Shown here piece after piece: positions 11,662 to 23,261 of a DNA stretch of 64,000 bases. Position numbers and translations under genes: made by a program. This stretch comes from Tetrahymena elliotti 4EA (taxonomy: Eukaryota > Ciliophora > Oligohymenophorea > Hymenostomatida > Tetrahymenidae), in the NCBI GenBank assembly GCA_000231825.2, contig JH720325.1, forward strand, positions 534,716 through 598,715, given 5' to 3'. Below the pieces are notes generated by a model. It saw only the letters and a program-made list of their open reading frames with translations, had not been told where the DNA came from and did no database searches. Position 1 is the stretch's first letter, and every line of letters starts with the position of its first letter.

Positions 11662-12699
11662 AGAGCTTTGACTCAATTTCTTCTTAAAAAATAATCTTTA
11701 TTTATATAAAAAAGATTATCCCTGAAAATAATTGCTATTATTAACAAAAATAATAACTTTATTCAATTTATTTCTCTCTTTAATATATAATATTACCAGT
11801 CAGTATATGTTTGTTGAATACTTTATGATTTCAACCAAATTCAAACATTCAATCAACTCAACATTCAAAAAACATTTTTTTTCACTTTAGAAATATTTTA
11901 AAAAGAAACCAAAAATAGAAGTTTTTTTTACATTTTTAAAATTGTATCATACTATTTTTAGGTGTTTCATATTTTTCTATCAAATTTTATTTGAGTCGCC
12001 CACCTAATTTCCTTTTATCTAATTTTAGTAAAAATTATAAATAGCAAAAATCTAACAAATATTGATAGAAAAATTGATAAATAATTTTATATTTTTATCA
12101 TTCAATAATTTATTTGTAATTAATTAAAAAAGTGAGATAAGGAAAATTTTGAAAAGCTAGTCAGGGTTAATCATATTCTGAAATAGATCATTACTCTAAA
12201 CTAATTTCAATTGATCATATTTGTTCTTTCAACCAACTTATCATCTATTTCATTTTTTCTTTTATTAATTGAACAAATTGGAAACTCTGTTTCGAAATAG
12301 CACTTTTCATAAAATAAAATAATTCTTTTGCTGTATAATATTTCTCCACTTTATTTGTTGTAAATAATTTTTTAAACATCTATCTAAGGATAATATCAAT
12401 TGATTTAAAATGAAGTAATAACTGGAATTTGAATAAAAATCAATATTTTAAAAATTAAATAATAAATATCTTTCAAGAAAATGCATTTAAAATATTCACT
12501 TAAATATGATTGGTTTTTATTAAAATTAATTAATTTTCAAATTTTTAATTTTGTTTGATTTGTCTATTTTTTTTTGTTAAATAAAAATAAAGGAAAACAT
12601 AGTTGTTTATCTTGCAAAAATAATCAATTAAATAAATACTAAAAATAATAAGTTAACACAAACAATAACAAACAGAATAACCTAAATAAATAATATAAG
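11662..12699. other. Intergenic, AT-rich
   Basis: About 1 kb between the eRF1-like g gene and the scramblase-like remnant. AT-rich throughout; no coding or structured feature seen. Confidence 0.5.
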
Positions 12700-13468
12700 A
12701 TGGATTCCTAAAACTAATCAACTAAATAAAATTCTTAAACAGATAAGAACTCTTTTTAATCAATTCAGTAATAATTAAAAAATTAATAAATACATGCATG
12801 CATCCAGTGAAAAAATCGAGTCTGTTTCTGATTTCAATATGATTTTTACTAAGTTAAATAATATCAAATGAATTAATATCCAAGAAAAAACAGTACCTAA
12901 CAAATCTTTCTCATGGACAGTAAACACTGTTTTTGATATCTTTGAAGCTGATGCTTAAGGAAAAAGATTAGAATCTGCTACTACACCTTTATTTTAAGCA
13001 GTGTTGAAACACAACAAATTCTCAACTAAAAGTAATTAAACTAGAGCATAGATTTTAATTAGCTCTAAACTTGAAGATGGAAATAAGGATGAAACATTTT
13101 TAGTATTAAATGAAATTTACTCTTGTATTTCTTATGAAAAATGTGAAATTTCAATTAAAAATAATGAAAATGAGCATGTAGTAGGATAAATATAAAAATA
13201 ATTCTTGCATGCATTGAACATAACCAGCTCATTTATTTCTTATATTGAATTCAAGACACAATCTTGTTCTTTTTGGAGTAAATATACTTGTAATATTTCT
13301 GATTCTGAAAATAATAAGGCAACTCTTCTTTACTCATATAGATGTAAAAGGGGAATAAATTATGAAGTAGGATTCCCTATCCCCTACGATACCAATTAAA
13401 AAGCAATTTATCTTGCCTCAGCAATTTATTTTTCATTTTTAAAGTCTGAATAAAAAAACTCTGAATGA
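12700..13468 (+). pseudogene. Disrupted scramblase-like gene copy
   Basis: The frame from about 12794 to TGA 13466-13468 encodes a protein that aligns along its length with the gene at 27137-27967. Shared landmarks are FSWTVNTVFDI versus FSWNTSNVFEI and, near the C-terminus, YEVGFPIPYDTNQKAIYLAS versus YEAGFPAQYDTDQKTLFLAG. An in-frame TGA at 12869-12871 falls where the relative has Gly (LNNIK-stop-INIQE versus LNGVQGLYVQE). An N-terminal segment starting at ATG 12700 is rich in Gln, Asn and Ser and sits in another frame; it connects to the main frame if one unit of a CATG duplication at ~12793-12800 is discounted. A 32-nt intron over the TGA was tested and does not preserve frame. The Cys clusters of the relative are missing. 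Best read as a decaying duplicate; sequencing error is the main alternative. Confidence 0.6.
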
Positions 13469-14132
13469 AAGTAAATAAATAACTTATTGTTAAATTCATA
13501 AAAAGTTGAGTTTATTTATCATTAAATTTAATATCTTTTATCTTATTTTTTTTTATTTATATTCTATGTCTAAAATTTTATCAGTAATATTGATATTTTA
13601 ATATGATTTATTGGCTTTTTCCATACTTTTATTTAAAGATTAAATGTTTTAAATTTAAGATTTTTTAGAAAAAAGCAAATCTAATTCATCTTTTACAAAC
13701 TTTAAAATAAAAAAAATCTTAATTTCAAATATTTTTAAATTTTAGAGATATCTCTGCATCTTTAATCCTATTTTATACTATCTATCCACATAGGGAGATA
13801 TAATCATATTAAAATTTAATTAAAAATTATAATTATATGAATCAAAAAGATTTTCAAAAATATATTTTTATTTTTTAAACAAAAAATTTGTAAAGATTGT
13901 GAATAAATTTATTGAAATTAATCTTTAAAATGATAAAAATTTGTAATTAATGATTTCTTTAAGAGGAGTTTCATTCAGAAATAGAAAAATTAGGTTTGTT
14001 CTAATTTTTACTGAATTGCAAAAGATATTTTGAAAAATAATCCTTTTCATTTTTTATGTTTGATTGGAATTAAAATATTCTAAATTTTAGTGATAAAAAT
14101 AATGCAATAAAATAAAAAAAAATGTTTTAATT
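13469..14132. other. Intergenic, AT-rich
   Basis: About 0.66 kb between the 3' ends of two convergent genes. AT-rich, with no feature recognised. Confidence 0.5.
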
Positions 14133-17100
14133 TCATAAATCTAAATTTTATATAATTTATTTCAGTGAAAATATATTGAAGAGCTTTAATATTATCTTAG
14201 TTTTCTAATTTTTTAGATATTATAATGACACTTGCATCATGAGGAAAGACATTATTATTTAAACTACAATTAAATTCAGAGCAACAGATAAGAAAAAGGC
14301 CAAGAAGAATTTGTTTGATTCACCAGGAGATTAACCACTAGATATAGATAATATTATATAGTAATAGAAAAGAACTATCAAGATTTAAAAGATTACTGAG
14401 AATCTTTTACCCAGTTTACCTTTTTTGTATACAAACTGTATTAAAAAGGAAAAGAATTCAATAAGAATAGCATTTATTATAGCTACTACAATTTGTTACT
14501 CAATTTTTCTATATTATCCAAAAATAATAGAGATTGCTAACTAATGAATAATCTTGACATAGAAAAGAGTGAATCTAGTAGGTCTAGATAAAATATTATC
14601 ATAGATATAAAAAATTCCTACTAATTGATGGAAAATAATTATCTTTTTGGTTAAAGATATCTGCATGTAGTTATTCTATTACTATTCAGACAAGTTTGAC
14701 TCTTAGTTTTAGATGTCATTAATTTAACAAGCTGTTTCTGGTTAATTTTTTTATTCTTTGTTATCATCTTCAAATTTTGAAGAGAATTAGTTTTCTTAAT
14801 CATCTAGGTCCTTATTTTTATTTGTATATTATACTTAAAGCTATTTATTTTTTTCACCTAGTTATTTTAATTAAAGCATATTTGATTTCACTACTGAATT
14901 ACTTTCTTAAATTACTAATTCCTAAATATCTTGTTGTTACATATTGAAGTCATCTTCTTAATTACTATTACTTATTTAAATTATAGGGTATGTAGGATTC
15001 TAAAAAGGAGAAGTTTAAAGTGGAGTTTACTCTAAATTTTACTTCTATTTTGAATTAATTAATATTTTTTATGTTGATTTAATTCGGCTAAAGCTATCCT
15101 TACTTTACTGAACTTATATCTTCTCCTCTAAATTCTTAATTTGATTTTGATATTATTGTAATATATTTTTTTGTTCTTCTTAACTGTTTTTGAGATTTAT
15201 TTTCTATACAGTCTTCAAGTCTAAATTCCTTCCAACTAAAGATAATATGATTTAGTTAAGTGTAAATACTGTCAAAGTCCAAAATGAGATATATTAATAA
15301 AATTTGGTAAAATTGGATAAATTTTCTAATCCCTATTCTCCAAAAGCAGTTTATAAATTTTTATTATTTAGTAACATATCTGCAATATCTTCAACAACAG
15401 TAGTAGGTGCTTACTTTTTGCAAAAGCATGCTTGACTTTACCCATTCTAACTTACTAGACTACAATCTTTCTTTGACCAAATCTAATCTCCTTGCTATAA
15501 ACAGGTCATGTTATATTTTGTATTATTTTAGACATTAGTAAATTAGTACATAATAGTTGAGTTAGCCAAAGGACTTTTAGTCATAGTGTTATTAATTGAC
15601 ATTTTAATGACCTAGTTTTGAGAGTAATTAAAATTCTAAGTAACCTCATTTAGTTTTTCAATATAAGCTTAAAAGCTAGAAGTATTTTGATAGATATTTT
15701 CCTCATAGGTGTTTTTTGTAACAACATAAGTATGCAATTTATCCTATGACTGCTCTGTGGTGTCATAGGGTAGTGCATACAATTTGATGTTTTTCTCTGT
15801 GATTTAATCTGAAAGTAGACTTGATAAATTTCCTTTTAAAATAATATCTCCTTAATTTGGAATTAGACTAGCAGACAAAAGATTTCCTATTAAATTTGTT
15901 AAATTATCATATTTCATGTAATCGTTAAATGAGTTAATAGTTTTTAGAGATACAGTTTAATTCAAAATTTTGAATGAATCTACTAAATTCTATGTGTTTA
16001 AATCATTGTTCTTCTATAATTAATTGATGCTATTACTTTAAATGTTTGCTTGGGTTTTGATAATTATGGATTCTACTTTATCATAAAGAGTTGCTTTTTA
16101 CTAATCAGTTTATTTAGTCTAAGATTATTATAGTTCAGATATAATTTTATTTGCATAAGTTGGCATTAAAGATGAATTAGGTAATTATTGAGATACTTCT
16201 AATATATTAGTAATCAAATTTTGTTTTAAACTTTTGATTTTTTCAGATTCATCAAATGAAGTGTATTTGCTTACATCTTCACCAATTATACATAAGCCAG
16301 TTAATTTTTAAGTTATTTAGTAATTTTACATACTTTTTTCAATAAATTAATTTGCTTTTAAGAAATAATCTGAATCAGTTAAATTTTATGGGGATATCTA
16401 AACTGAGAGAGTTGAGTTTGATACTCCTAGTTTGGAATCAATTGCCTAGCTCAGGATTACTAAATTACCTTGAGGTAAGAAAGTTTAAATAGTATTATTT
16501 GAACTTCGATCATTTAATTGTCTTCTTACAATATTCCATGGCTCAGTCTTTTCTTTTTTAAAATCGCCATCTTAGTTATAATAGAAAAATTAGAAAGTTA
16601 GTGGGCTATCTGTATCTTAACAATTAGAAAATTCTATTGTGAAAATAGTTTCAAGAGCTGCACCTTGTTGAGGATCTAGCTTCAAAACACAGTTTTAAGG
16701 AGGGACGTTTATTTAAAGATCTATTGTTGATATACTTGGCATGACATACATTGGATTATAAACAGAAAAACGAACTTGAAGTTTACTTTGTGCAGGATCT
16801 ATTTCTGAATAATAATCCCAAATTCTGAATTTAACTTTGTAGTAATCAAATTTTATGGCTCCCACAACATTATTTTTATACAGAAGAGCTCCAGCATAGG
16901 ATAAGAGATCAGAAGAAACTTAGGCATCATAAATAAGCTAAAATTCAAGATCTTCATTTATATTAAATTTTTAATTGAGCTATTTTATTGGAGTTATTAC
17001 AAACAAAGAAGGTATATCTAGTTCAGAAAAATAACAAAAAGCATTATCACTTGACTTTCGATTGTCTTTAGAAACCTCAAGAATTAGTTGTATGATACTA

Positions 17101-20100
17101 TAAGGTTTAAAAGTACCTGCTGGGATACTAATACTGCTAATTCCTTATTATAATTATATTTCATTGTCATTATAATCTTTACATTTAGAACCTCCAAGAT
17201 CTTAGCAATCCCATTAATAATTAATCATTTAGTCTGCTGTTTCGTCTTAAATTTCATAATCTCTAGATTATGAAGCTAAAGAAAATTATTTTTAGTAGCT
17301 TACAATATGGTCAGTTCCTCCAGAAATCAAAACAAATAAATCTGTAATCAAAACATCTACAGATACTTTTTGTATAGTTTTTATGCTAGTGTCTGATACC
17401 AAACTTAACGCAAGCTATTTTTTCAAAATAATTTATTAGTATTTTAAAATAAAATTTCATAAAATAAATAAGCAATTATTGTAATAAAAAGAAAGATTAA
17501 AAGTAAATATTACTTAATATTCAAAATTTTAGCCTGAAGGTAATGAGTAAGGATGGATTTGTAGTTCATATATGGTGTATTGATAATCTTAAATATTTTA
17601 CTCTATTAAAGAAAGATTGGGGGAAATTACTTGTAAATTTACAGGCTCATATATTCTGGTAGCTTATTTTTAATCACAAATTTCATTAAAAAATGAAAAT
17701 TTGAAAATCAGGTCCATATATCTAAATTTTATAATAAAAGAAACAAATACATAAAATTAATAGTGCCCTTAAAAAATGTACCTATAAATGGGTGGATAAT
17801 CTGACAAAATATAGCTGATTCTTATAATTTTTTATTTCTTATAGAGGATTTAAATAGTTTCAAAATCTGAGTTATTAACCTTCAAGTTATAACTGAATTT
17901 AATAACAATATTATAGTTAGAAGGAAAGACACCAGGACTAAAATTTAGAGAAGTACTTTTAAGTTAATTAGCTTCGTCTATTACTTGGTTAATTTCTTAA
18001 AGTTAGCTATCACTTAAAGACCCTTAAGAATATTCTAAACTCCAAATAAAGCTTAAAAATCCTCTACGAGCATCTCCCTAAATCTTATCCAAGGTTACAA
18101 TCACTGGATCACAAGTATTTTATGTAGTTTAATAACTGAACAAAACTTTACTCTTTCCGTAAGGATTCTGTTTTACTTAGTCGCCATAAATTTATGTAAT
18201 AGGAGAATTATGATTAGAAAATTGTAATTTTCCTGGTAAAAGCTCAATAATATCGTTTTCCATAACTGTAGATTGCTCGTCTATTTTTTAAATTATAATT
18301 GAAAATTTGTTAATTTTTTTAATTTAAACAATTTATTTTTTTTTAAATAAATAGAATCATATTTTACCTAATAAAACATTTAATAAGTTTCCTTCAATAG
18401 AACAGTTTGAGTTAGAGCCTATGATGTTAACAGTATTCTAACTAAAAACATACTAGCATATAGCTGAAGGAGTGATAATAGTAGTATCTGTAATTTGGAT
18501 AGGAGATCCAAAGTTAATAGTTAATAATGGGTCTGTACCACTTAAATAAAGCTCTAGGACTGCTATATTTTGATAGCTGCAGTGATAGAAGATATTTCTT
18601 TAATCATAGGGATTTAAGCATTTGCAATCATTATTAGAATCTAACTATCTTGTTTAACTGTAGCAGCTAGTACACTTATTGATAAATTAAAATTATAGAG
18701 TACATTCAAAGCAAGATTTAAAACATGAATAACAAGTTTAATCTTTGTAACTTGTACAGAGATCACAGCTTTGAGTCTAAATATTAATTTTATATCCGTT
18801 TGGACAAACTTAGACACATTAACTATTGAAAAAGAAAGTACCAGGCTTACAACTTAAGCAGTTATTAGAATTTGGTCCATCACAAGTTAAACAATTTTCA
18901 TTGCAAGGTACACACTACTTTAGCTAATCATTTTTAAATTCATTTGTAGCACATGTTTAAACACATAAAGAAGTTTATGTTTATCTTAAATAATTAATAT
19001 TACAATAAATGCATTAGGTTTTACCTATTCCATTACAAGTTAAACAAGAATTATCACACGAGTAACATTTTTATTAGCCTACATTATTAGGTAGCAGCAC
19101 TTCAGATGCTTAGCATATCGATACACACTAATTTTGAGAACTGAAGATTTTGCAAGCACAGTTAGTACTGTCATCGGTACAAGTTTAACAAAGTGAATTG
19201 CATTTTTTACAGTATTTCACATTTGATCCAGCATTTGAGTATTCATAAAAGCCTTAACTTAAATCACAATCTGAAATGCACAAATTATTATTTTGTACAG
19301 ATATAAAATAAGAAGATTATTTGCATGCTGTACAACCATTTTAATCACAGGTTGAACATGATTAATTACACTAAACACATGTATTACTATCACCCAAATA
19401 GTAACCATCTATACAAGCCTGGCATGATGTATCATCACATTACTTACAATTATCAGGGCACTTATTAATTTTGTCAACAAAAAAATCATTAAATTTTTTA
19501 ATATTTAATTAAAATTTACAAATTATAATATCATTAACATTCCTATTTATCCATAAGGATAAAGTGGAGAACTACTTACTGAAGGTGTGAAACTAAAATC
19601 TAATTACTGAGAATTTACAACCATAGTTTAATTGTATTAATTGTACAACATCAGGTTTAAGAATTATAAATATGACTGAAAAACATTTGGTAAATTGATT
19701 TAATTACCATTAAGAGTAACATATGGTGTTACAGCCAATTTATCTAGATTTGTAACTAAAATTTAACCAACAATGTATGTACTAATTTTTTAAATGTATA
19801 AGTCTGAACTAATTGTTATCAAAAAAAAATGTTTAAAATAAAATTATTAAATTAATAATAAGGTAAGGGGGAGTTACATTCATTTTGGAATGAAACATAT
19901 AAATTTTTTTTCTAAAATAATCTTAAAATAATAATTTAGAAATTAAAAATTTTTTGTTTTAGATAAGGAGTATCTAGAGTATATTATAAAAAATGTATCA
20001 AAGAACTTAGTTACTTATACTAAACTTTGAAATAGCTTCTAGTATTACAATTAGGACCTGTAAATAGTTCCACTCCAATTTCATTACTCATTATTTTTTT

Positions 20101-20425
20101 TTACTAACTGCAATCTTAAGTAATTAAGTATGGAACAACATCTCCTGGTTATGGGTTACCAAAATTGATTAAACATTTGTAGTTTCCTTTAAATTTTAGT
20201 TTGTTTTTAAAAATAAAATTCATCAAAAAATCTTACTGCTAAAAGCCTATATTCTATAGTAAGAGACTATTTGTTTATCATTACAGTCAATTATTTAAGA
20301 ATAAGATAGAACGAGATTGAAGAGATCTAATAAAAAATAATTTATCAGTTTGAAATAAAGTCAGAATAAACCATACAAAAAATGAAGAAAAAAAGCCTGA
20401 GTGTTTTATTATCTTATTTTATCAT
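14133..20425 (-). CDS. Polycystin-1/REJ-like membrane protein with GPS motif
   Basis: Eight exons join in phase: 20377-20425, 20237-20326, 19878-20186, 19580-19803, 18368-19460, 17782-18280, 17514-17721 and 14133-17414 (about 1917 residues). Residues 1-26 form a signal peptide (LRLFFFIFYLFNLVLSYS). Residues ~225-500 are furin/VSP-type Cys-rich repeats (CPDNCKYCDDTSCQACIDGY and about seven more). Residues ~600-1450 resemble the REJ region of polycystin-1 homologs. A GPS-like motif lies at ~1457-1495: C, W, C and CFC with the expected spacing. One membrane helix follows at ~1529-1552, then a Gln/Asn-rich cytoplasmic stretch, then about four hydrophobic helices to the C-terminus. Such proteins act at the cell or ciliary surface in adhesion or mechanosensing; that role is inferred. 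Exon 4 boundaries are the least certain. The 60-nt intron at 17722-17781 is a multiple of three and could be retained. Confidence 0.8.
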
Positions 20426-21219
20426 TTTTATTAGTAAATTTGGTTTTTTATATGTTTTTTTAATTAATTTAATTATTTTTAAATGATAAAAGATTAAACT
20501 ATTTAAAGAAGCTAATTACTTTGTATTCTAATATTATTTTAAAATTCATATAAATTCAACCAGTTGAAAGAAGTAATCTAATAAATTAAATTTTTCATAC
20601 ATTAAGTAAATTATGTTTTTAAATTAAAAAATCCATCTATTTGATTGGTAACTATTATCATTTCTAAAAAAAGATATAAATAATTTAAAACATCATTTTT
20701 ATACTACCAATATCTATTCTTATCTGCTTTTTTATATTTTTTAATAACAGAATAAATCATTTGATTGATAACTTTCATGATTATCTAAAATAAATGAATA
20801 ATTTTAAACTTCTTTTTATTCTAATATAAATTATGGTGTAAAACTATGCTTGTTGATTATTATTCTAAAAAAGCCAATAGTTCAATAAGAGGTTTTAATT
20901 TATGATAATTTAAAATACTATTTAATTTTTTATTTGGTTCTAACAATTTGTTTTTCCCTAAGTTGATTTATAAAATGATTTCAAAAAAACATTAATAAAA
21001 ACTAAAGGTTGTATAAAAAATAGAAATATGCCGTACTTTTGCTATTAACTATGAAATTTATTGCTTAAATATCAATAAAAATTTATGAAAATCTTACATA
21101 AAATTCAGATTTTAAGAAAAATTTTGATTTACTGTGTGAAAATAATTCGAAAGTGAATGACACAAGAATTAATTCAAAATTATACAGAAATTCTTTGAAT
21201 TTTCTTTTGAGCAACACAG
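20426..21219. other. Intergenic, AT-rich
   Basis: 5' flank of the polycystin-like gene and of the small candidate gene at 21220. Very AT-rich, with no feature recognised. Confidence 0.5.
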
Positions 21220-21668
21220 ATGTCTAAAAAATCTATCATATTCAAAATAAATAATATCTCTAAAGCTATTTAAGGATATATTTAGGATAGTTATGATTAA
21301 AAGCTAAACTATCTTTAAATTTTTAAAAACTTTTATTTTCTTTTATTTGTTCTATCGATTATATTATTTATTTCTAACTATTAGACCATTTTAAAAAACT
21401 TAAGGATATAAACAATAATTACACTGGAAGAAGTTTTATGGATTTTAAGAAAGTGAGTATTTTTCTAAAAAATATATTCAATTAATTTGTCTGTAATAAT
21501 TTTAGATAATACATCAATCATCCTTTAAAAACTTAAGTAAATAATTATTTGTAGTTAAATAAACTATAATTTATATCTAAAACTAATATTTTTACTAATT
21601 AACAAGGGGCTTACACAATATACTCAAAAAAAAATTAAAGCAAAAATAAAAATGTACTTCAATTTTGA
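21220..21668 (+). CDS. Candidate small membrane protein, two exons
   Basis: Exon 1 is 21220-21452 and exon 2 is 21506-21668, separated by a 53-nt intron that begins GTGAGT and ends TTTTAG; the join is in phase 2 and gives 131 residues ending at TGA 21666-21668. The protein starts MSKKSIIFKINNISKAIQGY, has one hydrophobic helix at ~43-60 (NFYFLLFVLSIILFIS), and continues with an ordered-looking segment containing TNIFTNQQGAYTIYSKKN. Good splice sites and the non-random composition favour a real gene, but there is no homolog in the window and I do not recognise the family. It may be a fragment of a longer gene, since further splice-like signals occur downstream. Confidence 0.4.
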
Positions 21669-23261
21669 CAATCATAAAATGGATTAGGAATAAAATTTAA
21701 TTTAAATTTGCAAAAGGTTGTTATAATTGTATTCTAAAATAAATAGGAATTGTATGGGTATTAAATATATATATTGATTGTTTGCCAGTCAGTAGATTAC
21801 AGCAAACATAATAATTTCTATTATATGTTCAATTTAGAATAAAAATCATCTTATCTTGATAAAAAGAAAAAAAATATTTACTAAAATCTCTCAAAATTAT
21901 TAAAATAAATTATTTTACCTAAATTTTTTTTTAAATCTCAGAACACAAAGAAAAAAGAAATGAATTTCCTTTAAAAAAACCAATTTCTTTCTTAAATTTT
22001 TTTTCTTTCTTCTGAACCTTCATTTGTTTCTTAAGACCAATCAAGAAATATTAAAAATTACTTGAAATCAATTAATTAATACTTATCAACCACAATTCAA
22101 GTGAACTGTTTTTTAGATACTTTCAAATATTATTGTGAATGATTTAAAAATAAAATTTTATTTTTTCTAGCATTAGAAATTTAAAGGAAACAAATAATTT
22201 TGACTTAAAGTAACCTACTTAAAAGAAAATTCAATTTTAAAAAAATAAAAAAAATAATATAGGCTGGTTAAATTTTCTTTTTCTAGCCTACCTACTCCCC
22301 TTAAAATATCATTATATTATTTAAATCCTGAAAAATGTATCAGTTAGTTTGTAAATTAAAAATAACCTTACTTTCAATAAAAATAATTATATTTTAATTT
22401 CAAAATATATTTTTTTCATTCTCTCTGCTCTACATTTTATTATAATATCTCTCTAAATATTGAAAATATTAAAAAACTATGCAAAAATGAAATAAAATAA
22501 ATTTAATGCATTAATTATTATTCAAATCAATAAAAATTGACTTATTGAAACTCGTACATAATAAAAATAAAAATTTTAAGATTTAATTTTAAAGGAAGTT
22601 ATTTGATAGGCTAATTCTATTTCTTTTTCTCATAATATTGCTGAAAAAAAATAAATCTTCCAGATTAATGTCCTAATTATCTAAAATAGTAAATAATTTT
22701 TAATTTTAAAGATACAATTTCAAAACTATTAAAAGTTGAAAATTTCAATTTAAATGATTTTCTTTTATTTTTATTTTTATATTTCACCAAGAATGAAGAT
22801 ATGTAATTTCAATTTAAAATTGAATATTAATAGAAATAAACTTATTATTTAACAAATAATTTTTCTAACTAATTAAATTAGATTATTAAAACATTTTTTT
22901 TTCTTTTTAGCTCCATTTTAATAAATATGAAATCTATTTCATCTTAATCTATGAATCCAAAGAAGAAAAAAAATAATTGTCTAATAGTTTAAATTCATGA
23001 AGATAAGGAAATTATTACATTTTTTCATAAATAAAAGTATGAGAAAGAAAAAGTAAATTGTAAATTTTCATGAAATGTTTTTTTTTTGAAAAAATATTGA
23101 TGAATTTAATTTACAAAGATAAAGAAATAATACTTTTGCAGTTTTAAACATAATTTATTTATCAACAAACAAAAGGTAAATTAAAAATTGAATTTTTCTT
23201 TATGTTTTTCTAAATTCTTATTTTTTTAAACAGAAGAAAAAATTTAATGGCATGAAATCGT
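21669..23261. other. Intergenic, with isolated splice-like signals
   Basis: Very AT-rich. Pyrimidine-rich AG sites resembling intron ends occur near 22172, 22286 and 22911; the last is followed by a 30-codon open stretch reading LHFNKYEIYFILIYESKEEK. No consistent exon chain could be built, so a gene remnant or an unrecognised small-exon gene is possible. Confidence 0.3.

Noticed and set aside
12833..12900. A 32-nt intron that would remove the TGA of the scramblase-like copy
   Set aside because: The only GT...AG pair spanning the TGA changes the reading phase, and the sequence on both sides of the TGA aligns without a gap to the intact relative.
14239..14547. Forward ORF of 102 codons with a C-terminal helix
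   Set aside because: It is antisense to the final exon of the polycystin-like gene, whose frame is continuous for over 1000 codons and has family-like helices; the forward frame is best explained as its shadow.
15390..15470. A 35-nt intron (GTAAGC...GCAG) in the last polycystin exon
   Set aside because: It was needed only for a wrong frame; the true frame runs straight through and contains the GPS-like CFC motif.
22929..23072. Small Lys-rich forward ORF (MKSISSQSMNPKKKK...)
   Set aside because: Only ~48 codons; length is expected by chance with a single stop codon, and a competing frame after a splice-like AG is equally open.
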